Shown here: positions 1-8,339 of the stretch, one piece after another
Numbering within the stretch: the first letter of the stretch is position 1
How the letters are laid out: each line of letters opens with the position of its first letter
Assembly: GCF_004135585.1 (NCBI RefSeq)
Contig: NZ_CP035501.1
Location: 1,723,001-1,787,000 of the forward strand
Length of the DNA: 64,000 bases
Source of the DNA: Sphingosinicella sp. BN140058
Lineage (GTDB): Bacteria > Pseudomonadota > Alphaproteobacteria > Sphingomonadales > Sphingomonadaceae
Direction of reading: 5' to 3'
Program-made: the position numbers and the translations under genes
Notes under the pieces: model-generated
Database searches by the model: none
What the model saw: the letters and a program-made list of their open reading frames with translations, nothing else
What the model was told of the DNA's origin: nothing

Positions 1-163
1 TCGCGTTCGGCACCTTCGCGCCGCGGTCCGACACCGTGGTCTCGAGCTGGCCGAAGGTGAGGCCGCCGCGCAGCGTCTCCCGGCATCCCCTGAAGATCGA
101 ACCCAGATCCGCGCGTCTGGCGCCGATATCGCCGACCCCCAGGATATCGAGATCGCCGATCAC
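1..163 (-). CDS. CapA-family (PGA_cap) protein, N-terminal part only
   Basis: The leftward reading frame from a GTG at 163 is open to the window edge and encodes about 54 residues. It contains VGDIGARRADLGSIF and FGQLETTVSDRGAKVPNA, which match the N-terminal pattern of CapA/PGA_cap metallophosphoesterase-fold proteins: a GD metal site followed by an FGQLE motif. The same motifs occur in the complete homologue at 62364. The GTG overlaps the TGA of the upstream transporter (GTGA), so the two are translationally coupled. CapA proteins were named for poly-gamma-glutamate capsule synthesis, but many family members have unknown roles, and nothing here indicates a capsule locus. The 3' part lies outside the window. 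Confidence 0.7.
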   Translation of the reverse strand, partial: MIGDLDILGVGDIGARRADLGSIFRGCRETLRGGLTFGQLETTVSDRGAKVPNA

Positions 164-1443
164 CGGGCGGCAGCAGCGGTCGCAGCCGGATGCTCGAACA
201 GCCACAGGCGGATCAACAGCACGAGCAGGGCCGCGACCACCAGAATGCCGGCGATCAGCAGGGTCGGGCCGCCGAAGCCGCCGGTCTGCTCGCGCAGAAA
301 GCCCATCAGATGCGGGATGACGAGGCCGCCGCCGCTGCCGGCGATGTTGATCGCGACCGCGCCGACCGCGAACGTGGCGGGCGTGAACAGAGAGGTCGGC
401 AGGGCCCAGAAGGCGCCCTGCGCGGCGCCGAGACCCAATCCCGCGACGAACAGGGCGATCAGCCCGGGTATGCCGGGACCAAATGCGGCGGCGGCAAGGA
501 TCGCGCCTGCGGTGACCGCGGCAGGCAGGCCGACATGCCAGAAACGCTCGCCGGTACGGTCGGAATGGGCCGAATTGGCGTAGATGCCGATGGCGACTCC
601 GATCCAGGGCAAGGCGTTGACGAGACCGATCTCGAACGGCGTGAGCGCCGTCATCTGCTTCACCATCTGCGGCAGCCAGAACATGATGCCATAGGCCCCG
701 GACAGAAGGCAGAACCAAAGCAGGGCGGAGGTCCAGACGATCGGCCGCGCCAGCACCGACCAGTCGTTGGCCTGCGCCTTGGCGCTGGTGTTGGCGGCGT
801 TGCGGGCGAGCCAGTCCTTCTCGGAGGCGGAGAGCCAGCGCGCCGCGCCGGGCCGATCGGGGAAGTAGAAAAAGGCGGCGAAGCCGAGCAGAATCGTCGG
901 CAGCGCTTCGGCAACGAACATCCAGCGCCAGCTCGACAGGCCGGCGAAGCTCGTTCCCATCAGCCATCCCGAGATCGGGCCGCCGATGACGATCGACAGC
1001 GGAATGGCGAGCATCGGCGTCGCGAAGGTGGTGGCGCGCTCGCGTTCGGTGGCGAACTGGCTGAGATAGAGGACGATGCCTGGTGCGAGCCCGCCTTCGG
1101 CGAAGCCGAGCAACACTCGCAGCACGTAGAATTGCATGTGGCTGTCGATGAACGCCATGCCGCCGGCGCAGCTTCCCCACAGGATCGCGCAGCCGCCGAG
1201 CCAGCGTCGCATGCCGATCCGCTGGAGCAGCAGCACGCTCGGATACTGGCCGGCGAGGAAACCGACGAAGAGGATCCCGGCACCGAAGCCATATTGGGTG
1301 GGCGTGAAGCCGAGTTCGGCGTTCATCCTCAGCGCGGCGAAGCTGATGTTGACCCGGTCGAGCGAGCTCAGCAGCATGAACAGGATCGTCGGGACGGCCA
1401 GCCGCCAGCGGATCTTGCGGGCAAGTTCGGCGCCGACGCTCAT
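160..1443 (-). CDS. MFS transporter, anion:cation symporter (ACS) type
   Basis: This 427-residue integral membrane protein has about 12 hydrophobic segments. The N-terminus, with RVNISFAALRMNAELGFTP and then FLAGQYPSVLLLQRIGMRR, is typical of ACS-family transporters that bring organic or sugar acids into the cytoplasm with cations. The ATG at 1443 was chosen because GAGGAG lies 6 nt upstream and the protein then begins right before the first membrane helix; the longer open frame upstream lacks a membrane-protein character. It is divergent from the MmgE/PrpD gene at 1539, and its stop overlaps the start of the CapA-family gene. The substrate cannot be read from sequence; an organic acid is likely from the family. 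Confidence 0.85.
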   Translation of the reverse strand: MSVGAELARKIRWRLAVPTILFMLLSSLDRVNISFAALRMNAELGFTPTQYGFGAGILFVGFLAGQYPSVLLLQRIGMRRWLGGCAILWGSCAGGMAFIDSHMQFYVLRVLLGFAEGGLAPGIVLYLSQFATERERATTFATPMLAIPLSIVIGGPISGWLMGTSFAGLSSWRWMFVAEALPTILLGFAAFFYFPDRPGAARWLSASEKDWLARNAANTSAKAQANDWSVLARPIVWTSALLWFCLLSGAYGIMFWLPQMVKQMTALTPFEIGLVNALPWIGVAIGIYANSAHSDRTGERFWHVGLPAAVTAGAILAAAAFGPGIPGLIALFVAGLGLGAAQGAFWALPTSLFTPATFAVGAVAINIAGSGGGLVIPHLMGFLREQTGGFGGPTLLIAGILVVAALLVLLIRLWLFEHPAATAAAAR

Positions 1444-1510
1444 CACATACTCCTCGTGAACAGGTTCGTCCGACCCGTTGTTGTGGACACAGGATTGCCG
1501 ATCAGGCAAC

Positions 1511-1529
1511 ACAGCGCAAGCGCTTACAT
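1511..1529. promoter_or_regulatory. LacI-type operator-like site (GCAAGCGCTTAC)
   Basis: The palindromic core AAGCGCTT occupies 1518-1525 in the 95-nt divergent promoter region between the MFS gene and the MmgE/PrpD gene. The same core recurs at 2927, 49504 and 62277, all next to gene starts. LacI-family regulators commonly bind such CG-centred palindromes. A further small inverted repeat (TTGCC-GATCA-GGCAA, about 1495-1509) lies beside it. Confidence 0.45.
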
Positions 1530-1538
1530 GGATCCACA

Positions 1539-2936
1539 ATGACCGAATCCAGCTTATCGGCGATCCTCGCCCGCCACATTGCCGAAACTTCCTACGCGGC
1601 CTTGCCGGCCGAAACCGTGGCGGCCGCGAAGCGCGCCCTGCTCGACGGCATCGGCGTGACCCTCGCCGCAAGCGGCATGAGCCGGGAGGCCGATCCGTTC
1701 GTCGCGCTCGCCTCCGTGCAGGCCGGCTCGTCCACCATCCTTGGCTACGGCACGCAGGTCCCGGCCGCAGCTGCGGCCTTCGCCAACGGCGCCCTCGCCC
1801 ACGCACTCGACTTCGAGGATGCGTTCGACGCCGCGCCGACGCACCCCAATGCCTCGCTGATCCCGGCGGCGCTCGCCGTCGCGGAGAGCCATGGTCCGGT
1901 AACTGGGGAAGAGCTGATCGCGGCGGTGGCGATCGGCTGCGATCTCGTCTGCCGCATCGGTCTCAGCCTCAGGCGGACAATGGAGGAAGGCGGCTGGTAC
2001 CCGCCACCGATCCTCGGCGCGTTCGGCGCCGCCGCGGCCGCCGCGCGGCTGATGCGCCTGTCGCCGCGGCAGGTGCAGGATTGCTTATCGCTGCTGCTCT
2101 GCCAGGTTAGTTGCCCGGGCGAGATCAAATACAGTTCCGAAACCGTGATCCGCGCCGTGCGGGAGGCCTTCCCTGCCCAGGCAGCGGTCACCTCCGCCGA
2201 ACTCGCCGCCCGAGGCGTGCGCGGCTTCGATGCGCCGCTCGAAGGGCAGGCCGGCTTCTTCCGCCTCTATGCCGGCGGCGCCTACGAACCCGCCGACATC
2301 CTCGACGGCCTCGGTCACCGGTTCTGGATAGAGCGGCTGAGCTTCAAGCCCTGGCCTGCCTGCCGCGGCACCCACGGCTATATCGAGGCGGCACTTGCGC
2401 TCGCCGCGCAGCATGTTGTCGCCGCGGCGGACATCGAGGCGATCCGGCTCGAGGGCGGCGAGGTGCAGCGGATGCTGGCCGAGCCGGCGGCGCGCAAGCA
2501 GCGCCCGGCGACGGCGATCGATGCCAAGTTCAGCCTGCCGTTCACCGTCGCCCTGGCGCTGGTCCGCGGCCACGTCGGCCTCGACGGCTTCGATGCCGGG
2601 AGCCTTGAGGATCCTGCCATCCTTGGCCTGGCGGAGCGCGTCTCCTACCGGGAGCGACCGGGCTGGGGCCGGAACCGCGCCGCTTCGGCCGCCATCGAGA
2701 TCGTGCTCCGCGACGGCCGCACCCTGGCGGCGGAGCTCGAGGTGCCGCTCGGTCATCCCGACCGGCCGCTGTCGGATGCACAGCTCCGCGCCAAGTTCGT
2801 CGCCTGCGCCGCCCGTGCCGCACGGTCGCTCCGGCCCCGTGCCGCCGACGCGCTCGCCCACCGTCTGTCGTCGCTCGAACGGGAGCCGGACGTCGGCGCG
2901 GTGATCCGCCTCTGCACGAGCGATGCAAGCGCTTAA
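1539..2936 (+). CDS. MmgE/PrpD family protein
   Basis: This 465-residue cytoplasmic protein has the MmgE/PrpD fold pattern. An N-terminal all-helical part includes GALAHALDFEDAFD and HPNASLIPAALAVAE, and a C-terminal part contains KPWPACRGTHGYIEAAL. Family members include 2-methylcitrate dehydratase and cis-aconitate decarboxylase, and many are uncharacterised. There is no prpB or prpC nearby, so a methylcitrate role is not supported. It is divergent from an organic-acid type transporter and may act on the imported acid; this is inference. The ATG at 1539 is the first in frame. A LacI-like site overlaps its stop region. Confidence 0.75.
   Translation: MTESSLSAILARHIAETSYAALPAETVAAAKRALLDGIGVTLAASGMSREADPFVALASVQAGSSTILGYGTQVPAAAAAFANGALAHALDFEDAFDAAPTHPNASLIPAALAVAESHGPVTGEELIAAVAIGCDLVCRIGLSLRRTMEEGGWYPPPILGAFGAAAAAARLMRLSPRQVQDCLSLLLCQVSCPGEIKYSSETVIRAVREAFPAQAAVTSAELAARGVRGFDAPLEGQAGFFRLYAGGAYEPADILDGLGHRFWIERLSFKPWPACRGTHGYIEAALALAAQHVVAAADIEAIRLEGGEVQRMLAEPAARKQRPATAIDAKFSLPFTVALALVRGHVGLDGFDAGSLEDPAILGLAERVSYRERPGWGRNRAASAAIEIVLRDGRTLAAELEVPLGHPDRPLSDAQLRAKFVACAARAARSLRPRAADALAHRLSSLEREPDVGAVIRLCTSDASA
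2921..2936. promoter_or_regulatory. LacI-type operator-like site (TGCAAGCGCTTAA)
   Basis: AAGCGCTT lies at 2927-2934, overlapping the stop codon of the MmgE/PrpD gene and about 95 nt upstream of the TonB receptor start. It is the same core as at 1518, 49504 and 62277. Confidence 0.4.
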
Positions 2937-2950
2937 CATTGTCGCTTGAT

Positions 2951-2967
2951 TGCTATGGGGTACAACA
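2951..2967. promoter_or_regulatory. TGCTAT-N5-ACAACA operator-like inverted repeat
   Basis: This imperfect inverted repeat is TGCTAT at 2951-2956, five bases, then ACAACA at 2962-2967, followed by T. The same 17-bp pattern occurs at 38034 (MarR/aldehyde dehydrogenase), 45094 (acyl-CoA ligase) and, less well, 62304. It sits 59 nt before the TonB receptor start, within the expected promoter region. Confidence 0.5.
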
Positions 2968-3026
2968 TTAACGTGACTCCAGGCCCACTGCAAAGATGCA
3001 GGGGCGACACCATCAGGAGAGGCCTC

Positions 3027-5369
3027 ATGACCCTTGTCGCCCACCGCCGCGCGCGCCTGCTCGGCGCTGCGTGCCTGTCCGCCTTGCTCGCCTCCGCCGC
3101 CCAGGCGCAGGACGCCGCCGATCAGGTGCCGGCCGCCCCGCAGACAGTGCCGCAGGCGACCGATCCGGCCGCGCCCGTCGGCCCCGGCGCGGCGACCAAC
3201 CAGCCCGGCGATGCGGCCGGTAGCCAGGACGGGCTCGAGGAGATCGTGATCACCGCCGAGCGGCGCGAGCAGAGCCTTCAGGACATCCCGATCTCGGCCA
3301 CCGTCTTCTCGGCGAACGAGATCGCCCGCCGCGGCATCACCAACCTCGCCGACGTCCAGCAATCCGCGCCGTCGGTAGCGATCAACACGGTCAACCGCTC
3401 CACCTTCATCAACATCCGGGGCGTCGGCATCGCCCAGTCGGCGCCGACCTCCAATCCGGGCATCGCTTATTATATCGACGGCCAGCTCATCCCGCACGAG
3501 CAGTTCATCGGCCAGAGCTTCTACGACATCGGCGCGATCGAGGTGCTGCGCGGACCGCAGGGCACGCTCACCGGCCAGAATTCGACCGGCGGCGCGATCT
3601 ACGTCCGCACTCCCGAGCCCGAATTCAATGCGACCTCCGGCTATCTCGAGCAGACGATCGGCAATTTCGATAGCTATCGAACCACCGGCGCGATCAACTG
3701 GGGTCCCAACGACAATGTCGCGGTGCGCATCGCCGGGATCCACGACCAGCGCGACAGCTTCTCCGAGAATATCGGGCCCAGCCCCAGCCAGCCGGGTTCG
3801 TTCAACCTCGACTCGTTCCGCGTCAATCTGGCGCTGCGCACCCCGGACCAGCGGCTGAAGATCAACGTCCGCGGCGAGTATTTCGACTACCGCTCCGACA
3901 ACATCCCGGTGAAGAATCGCGGCGATATCGTGCCGGCCTTGCGCGACCCCGCCCAGCCGGCGCTCGACCCCCGCCAGAGCGACGCGTTCGTCATCCGCGA
4001 GGACGCGATCTCGTTCCTCAACCAGCAGGGCTACCGGCTCTCGGGCGAGGTCCGCTACGACCTCAGCGACGCCGTCCAGATACGCGGCCTCACCTCATGG
4101 CAGGACGGCTACACCCACGACCAGGCCGACGGCGACCGCGGCCTCGCCCCGATCAACCTCGCCGCCCCCACCGGCCGCCGCGGCCGGGTCAGCCGCGCTT
4201 CGACCGACTTCCGCACCTTCATCAACGAGATCAACCTGCTGTCGACCGGCAAGGGTCCGTTCCAGTGGGTGATCGGCGCCTTCTCGCTCGACGAGACGGT
4301 GCCCCTGCTGCAGCTGCGCGACGACCGCAGCCAGGTCGACATCGTCTCAGCGACGCTGAACCGCACGGTCACCGAAGCGACCAACACGTCGCAATCCCTG
4401 TTCGGCCAGGCGAACTGGTTCGCCACCGACCGGATCGAGCTGATCGCCGGCGCCCGCTACAGCTGGGACAAGCAGGTCTATGATCGCTACGAGGTCAGCC
4501 GCACGATCACCCAGGGCATCGGCACGCCGGTGACTGCAACGCCGATCACCGGCGTGCAGAAATCAACCGCGCTGACCGGAAAGGTGGGCGTAAATTTCCA
4601 TGCCACCGACGACGTGCTGCTCTACGCAACCGCGTCTAAGGGCTACAAGGCCGGCGGCGTCAACCTCACGCCCAACACGCCCAATTTCGGCCCCGAGAAG
4701 AATTTCGTCTACGAGGCGGGAATCAAGGCCGAGCTGCTGGACCGGCACCTCAGGATCAACGCCGACGTCTTCCGCTCCGATTACAAGGACATCCAGCTCG
4801 CAAGCCTGCTCAACGGCCTGCCGCTGACCCAGAATGCCGCGTCGGGCAAGGCCTGGGGCGCCGAGTTCGAGCTCACCGCGCAGTTCGGCGGCTTCAGCTT
4901 CAACGGCGGCGTCGGTTGGCTCGACGCCGCGTTCGCCGACGACGTCTGCGTCAACAACACCAACAATCCCGCCGGCACGCCGGCGCTGTGCGGCGGCGTC
5001 GCCGATCAGCTCGTTCCCAAGGGACAGGAGCTGCCCTTCTCGCCGGAATGGACGATCAATGCCGGTGCCCAATATGCGTTTGCACTGGGCAACGACGTGA
5101 CCTTGACCCCGCGCGTGCAATGGTCGCACGTCACCAGCCAGATCGGCACGCCCTTTCCGAGCGCTTTCAGCGAAATACCCGGTCGCGACGTGATCGACGC
5201 CCGGCTGACCCTCGATTTCGGCGACCGCTACCGGCTGGAGGCGTTCGTCAACAACCTCACCGACGAACTCTACATCGCCTCCCAGATCCAAAACGCCTCC
5301 AGCGCCAATGGCGGCTACGTCTTCGGAGCGCCGCGGCAATATGGCGTCCGCGGCACCGTGCGCTTCTGA
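3027..5369 (+). CDS. TonB-dependent outer-membrane receptor
   Basis: This 780-residue precursor has a signal peptide (cleavage after about residue 28, ...ASAAQAQ), a low-complexity Ala/Pro linker and a TonB-box-like EEIVITAERREQSLQDIPIS. The plug domain includes EVLRGPQGTLTGQNSTGGAI, and a 22-strand-type barrel ends in the aromatic residue of RGTVRF. The start was set at the ATG at 3027, preceded by AGGAGA; an earlier ATG at 2946 would add a non-signal sequence. It imports a ligand across the outer membrane using TonB energy; the ligand is not readable. A hydroxycinnamate-type operator motif upstream (2951) suggests a plant-derived aromatic or its conjugate. Two bases separate its stop from the next gene, so an operon is likely. 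Confidence 0.9.
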   Translation: MTLVAHRRARLLGAACLSALLASAAQAQDAADQVPAAPQTVPQATDPAAPVGPGAATNQPGDAAGSQDGLEEIVITAERREQSLQDIPISATVFSANEIARRGITNLADVQQSAPSVAINTVNRSTFINIRGVGIAQSAPTSNPGIAYYIDGQLIPHEQFIGQSFYDIGAIEVLRGPQGTLTGQNSTGGAIYVRTPEPEFNATSGYLEQTIGNFDSYRTTGAINWGPNDNVAVRIAGIHDQRDSFSENIGPSPSQPGSFNLDSFRVNLALRTPDQRLKINVRGEYFDYRSDNIPVKNRGDIVPALRDPAQPALDPRQSDAFVIREDAISFLNQQGYRLSGEVRYDLSDAVQIRGLTSWQDGYTHDQADGDRGLAPINLAAPTGRRGRVSRASTDFRTFINEINLLSTGKGPFQWVIGAFSLDETVPLLQLRDDRSQVDIVSATLNRTVTEATNTSQSLFGQANWFATDRIELIAGARYSWDKQVYDRYEVSRTITQGIGTPVTATPITGVQKSTALTGKVGVNFHATDDVLLYATASKGYKAGGVNLTPNTPNFGPEKNFVYEAGIKAELLDRHLRINADVFRSDYKDIQLASLLNGLPLTQNAASGKAWGAEFELTAQFGGFSFNGGVGWLDAAFADDVCVNNTNNPAGTPALCGGVADQLVPKGQELPFSPEWTINAGAQYAFALGNDVTLTPRVQWSHVTSQIGTPFPSAFSEIPGRDVIDARLTLDFGDRYRLEAFVNNLTDELYIASQIQNASSANGGYVFGAPRQYGVRGTVRF

Positions 5370-5371
5370 TT

Positions 5372-6871
5372 ATGGATCTCGCCCGCCTCGGCCCGCTCGC
5401 GATCGCCGCTGCCGGTCTGGCAGCCCTGACCGGTGCGCTCGCCGCGCCGGCTGCGAAGCCGAGCCGCTGGTGGGCGCCGGGCGAGGGCCGGGTGTTCCCG
5501 GCCCAGCTCGACTACGAGAACGAGACCGGGACGTTGCGGACCCTGCTGGTGGGCGGTCCGATGAAGACCAGGGGCCATCCCTTCTTCGCACCGATCGGCC
5601 CGAACGGCCGCGCCTGCGTGACCTGCCACCAGCCGGCGGATTCGATGAGTCTCTCGGGGGAAACGGCACGCGAGCGGTGGGACGCGACCGGCGGGCGCGA
5701 TCCGCTGTTCGCCGCCGGCGACGGATCCAATTGCCCGACCCTGCCGCAGGCGCAGCGCGCCTCGCACTCGCTGCTGATCGATCATGGCCTGATCCGGATC
5801 CAGCGCCCCTGGCCGCCCAAGGATCTGCAGGGGAAGGCGATCACGCCGGACTTCACCATCGAGACGGTGCGCGATCCCTGGGGCTGCAACAGCGGCGCCC
5901 AATTCGGCCCGACGGCCGCGCGCCCGAACATCTCGGTGTACAGACGGCCGCGGCCGATTTCGAACCTCAAATATCTGCTCGCCGTCGGCTTCGCTTATGA
6001 TCCGAAGCAAGGCATGCCGCTGCCGCTGGATCCGGAGAGCGGGCGGCCGATGTCGGGCAATCTGATGGCGGACGGCCGCGCCGGGACCCTGAATGCCCAG
6101 ATGCGCGACGCCGCCTCGACGCATCTGGAATTCCTCAAGAACATGAGCGCCCGCGACATGGCGCGGATCGTCGATTTCGAGAGCCGCCTGTTCTCCGCCC
6201 AGATCGCGGATCGGAAAGGCGGGGCGCTCGATGCCGGCGGTGCCGAGGGCGGGCCGGAGAAGCTCGCCCGGTCCGAGCCCGGAAACCTCGGCAGCCAGGG
6301 ACCCGCGCCGGTGTGGAGCGAATATGCCGCGTGGGAAAAACCGGACCCGAGTCTGAGCGCGGAGCAGCGCGCTTTCCGGCAGTCGGTCGCGCGCGGCGCC
6401 CGCATTTTCCGCGAGAAGATGTTCCTGATCAGCGACAGCGCGGGGATCAACTCGCCGATCGGCTTCGGCAATCCCGTCCGCAACAGCTGCGTCTTCTGCC
6501 ACAACATGACCCAAATGGGGAATGACGTCGCGCCGGGGCAGGTCGATCTCGGCACCACCACCCAGCCCTTCGCCGATCCGGCGCCGCATCTGCCGCTGTT
6601 CCGTATCACCTGCACCGGCGCCCCGCACCCGCATTATGGACGCGTGATCTATACCAGCGACCCCGGTTATGCGCTGACCACCGGCCGCTGCGCCGACGTC
6701 GGCAAGATCACCCTGCAATCGATGCGCGGTCTCGCCGCACGGGCGCCCTATTTCTCCAACGGCTCGGCCAAGGATCTGCGCGGCGTCGTGGACTATTACG
6801 ACCGGCGCTACCGGATCGGCTATACCGAGCAGGAGAAGCAGGACCTGGTCAATCTGATGAGCGCCTTGTGA
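5372..6871 (+). CDS. Secreted di-haem c-type cytochrome, cytochrome-c-peroxidase-like
   Basis: This 499-residue protein has an N-terminal signal sequence (cleavage near GALAAPA, residue 26) and two covalent haem sites, CVTCH at residues 82-86 and CVFCH at 373-377. The C-terminal part (MRGLAARAPYFSNGSAKDLRG) resembles the end of bacterial di-haem cytochrome c peroxidase/MauG-like proteins. It should act in the periplasm as an electron-transfer or oxidising enzyme. The spacing between the haem sites (about 290 residues) is larger than in classical CcpA, so a true peroxidase activity is uncertain. It follows the TonB receptor by 2 nt and overlaps the next gene, which suggests a job linked to the imported compound. 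Confidence 0.75.
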   Translation: MDLARLGPLAIAAAGLAALTGALAAPAAKPSRWWAPGEGRVFPAQLDYENETGTLRTLLVGGPMKTRGHPFFAPIGPNGRACVTCHQPADSMSLSGETARERWDATGGRDPLFAAGDGSNCPTLPQAQRASHSLLIDHGLIRIQRPWPPKDLQGKAITPDFTIETVRDPWGCNSGAQFGPTAARPNISVYRRPRPISNLKYLLAVGFAYDPKQGMPLPLDPESGRPMSGNLMADGRAGTLNAQMRDAASTHLEFLKNMSARDMARIVDFESRLFSAQIADRKGGALDAGGAEGGPEKLARSEPGNLGSQGPAPVWSEYAAWEKPDPSLSAEQRAFRQSVARGARIFREKMFLISDSAGINSPIGFGNPVRNSCVFCHNMTQMGNDVAPGQVDLGTTTQPFADPAPHLPLFRITCTGAPHPHYGRVIYTSDPGYALTTGRCADVGKITLQSMRGLAARAPYFSNGSAKDLRGVVDYYDRRYRIGYTEQEKQDLVNLMSAL

Positions 6872-7641
6872 GACGCCTGCTCCTCGTCCTGCTCGCCACC
6901 CTTCCCGTGTCGGCAGCGGGGGCCGACACGGCCGAGACGGTGCGGTTCATCACTTGCCCGATCTATCGCGACACCGATGCCGGCAAGAAATCGGGCTGCT
7001 GGCTTGCCGACGACCGCGCCAGCGGCCGCCGCTTCGACGTCAGCCGCGCCCCGAGCAAGCCCGACTGGAATTTCGAGATCCTCGTCGAGGGCCGGGTTGC
7101 GGCCGAGACCAGGAGCAATTGCGGCGGCGAAGTGCTGGAGCCGGTGCGCACCTCGGTTCTGCCGACGCCCTGTCCCAGGCACATGCTCCCGGCCGAGGGC
7201 TTCGCCGGCAACCGCTTCGCCCTCCCCGTGCGCAACGTCCGGCCCTTGTCGGAGAAGCGCACGCCGCCGGCCCCGCCGTTCGCCGACAAGACCTTTCACC
7301 TCGTCTTCGACTTCGACAAGGCGTTCGTCGTCTACCAGCTAGACGATTACCTGCTCGACCAGGCGATCACCTGGATCCGCGGTGTCGACCCGAAGCGCGT
7401 GATCGTCACCGGCTGGGCGGCGACCGACCCGGCCGAAGTTTCGGGACGGGCGATCGCGGAAGACCCGGCGATCGCCCGCACCCGTGCCGAGCTGGTCGGC
7501 GAGGCGCTCCGCCGCCTCGGCGTCGCCGCGGACAAGATCGAGCTGCGCTGGAAGACCGCGGCGCAGCCGGTCGCGGCCGACGGCGCCGACGGCCTTGCCG
7601 AGCCGTCGCGGCGGCGCGCCGACATCGAGGTAGAGCTGTAG
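6868..7641 (+). CDS. Periplasmic protein with OmpA-like C-terminal domain
   Basis: This 257-residue protein starts at a GTG that overlaps the cytochrome stop (GTGA). It has a short signal peptide (to about residue 19). The N-terminal region of about 120 residues contains several cysteines and is not recognised. From about residue 140, FHLVFDFDKAFVVYQLDDYLLDQAITWI through the RTRAELVGEAL and RRRADIEVEL segments fits the OmpA/MotB peptidoglycan-associating fold. It probably anchors a complex to the wall or belongs to the same exported redox system as the two upstream genes. No Lys/Asp binding signature was verified beyond this resemblance. Confidence 0.6.
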   Translation: MRRLLLVLLATLPVSAAGADTAETVRFITCPIYRDTDAGKKSGCWLADDRASGRRFDVSRAPSKPDWNFEILVEGRVAAETRSNCGGEVLEPVRTSVLPTPCPRHMLPAEGFAGNRFALPVRNVRPLSEKRTPPAPPFADKTFHLVFDFDKAFVVYQLDDYLLDQAITWIRGVDPKRVIVTGWAATDPAEVSGRAIAEDPAIARTRAELVGEALRRLGVAADKIELRWKTAAQPVAADGADGLAEPSRRRADIEVEL

Positions 7642-7890
7642 GCGCACCGCCTGCGGCTCGTTTTCGTTTCACAGTTCAAAGAGCGGACGCTTCTACTCTG
7701 CTGCGCTGCGGCATCTTTCCCGTATTCGAGTCCGTATTTACGGCGCTGCAGCGCAGCATGGAGCGTGTCGATCGGTCCCGGCATCGGCTCGCACCGTCTG
7801 ATGCAGCGCCGTCTCATGCAAGCCGAACGCGCGCCTTTCGGGTGTGAAGGATGACGCATTCTCCGCAAGGATGCAGGATGATCTTGACAA
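7642..7890. other. Intergenic stretch without a convincing gene
   Basis: No open frame here has a ribosome binding site and protein-like composition. The rightward end of the OmpA-like gene lies to the left. If the LexA-like promoter at 7898-7926 is real, it would transcribe this stretch leftward. A leftward frame from about 7782 begins MPGPIDTLHAALQRRKYGLEYG but runs on antisense into the OmpA-like gene, so it is not called. Confidence 0.5.
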
Positions 7891-7897
7891 CCTTCAT

Positions 7898-7926
7898 GCA
7901 ATATGTTCTTTGTTTGTTCTTGTCAA
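7898..7926 (-). promoter_or_regulatory. Sigma70-like promoter with embedded LexA-type (SOS) box, leftward
   Basis: On the minus strand, TTGACA (7926-7921) and TATTGC (7903-7898) are 17 nt apart. The spacer contains GAACAAACAAAGAAC (7919-7905), which fits the alphaproteobacterial LexA box GAAC-N7-GAAC. No known SOS gene follows; downstream is the intergenic stretch and then antisense to the OmpA-like gene. Confidence 0.4.
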
Positions 7927-7990
7927 TGCGTGAGTCGTTGTAACGCGCGGAGATCGCACTTTCAGGGTCTTGCCCCGCTAATGCCCTCAA

Positions 7991-8237
7991 TCCTCCCTGC
8001 CGCCGTAGGCGATGGGGAGGGATGATCAGGTTTGAACTGCCCCGCAGTTCAAAGCCATGCCGGTGGCATGGCGCGCCTGATCATAACGAAGTGCGGTGGA
8101 GGGGCTTCAGGCGCTGATGGCCCCTCCACCAGCTTTCAGATGATCAGGCACGCCATGCCACAGGCATGGCTGCGATTTGCCGGGGGCAAATCGCACCTGA
8201 TCATCCCCCTCCCCATCCGCTTCGCGGACAGGGAGGA
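7991..8237. repeat. Nested palindromic element (large)
   Basis: A tree of perfect or near-perfect stems sits inside one another. The outer arms are TCCTCCCTG (7991) and CAGGGAGGA (to 8237), then GATGGGGAGGG (8011) against the CCCTCCCCATC arm near 8217. TGATCAGG/CCTGATCA pairs at 8023/8076 and again at 8141/8196, and GGTGGAGGGGC (8095) pairs with GCCCCTCCACC (8120). Inside the TGATCAGG pairs are four hairpins: TTTGAACTGC/GCAGTTCAAA (8031-8053), GCCATGCC/GGCATGGC twice (8054-8072 and 8152-8170), and GCGATTTGCC/GGCAAATCGC (8172-8194). The skeleton is shared with the element at 29332. Confidence 0.85.
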
Positions 8238-8339
8238 TGTCGCTGCGGCATGGGCGGTCCCAACCCTGGGTTGGGGAAGCCCGCCGCCCTGTGCCTGGGC
8301 GGAAGTCACACGCTCCCCCTGGGGAGCGGAGGAGGGACG

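Noticed and set aside
1539..2936. Annotation as 2-methylcitrate dehydratase PrpD
   Set aside because: No methylcitrate synthase, lyase or propionate genes are present; only the MmgE/PrpD family can be claimed.
7347..7901. A 184-codon leftward frame behind the LexA-like promoter
   Set aside because: More than half of it is antisense to the OmpA-like gene, no Shine-Dalgarno is placed for any of its ATGs, and the composition is unlike a protein. Only the promoter was kept as a finding.
7991..8237. Reading the nested palindrome as a CRISPR array or a structural RNA gene
   Set aside because: There are no regularly spaced direct repeats with unique spacers, and no known RNA family could be recognised from the stems.
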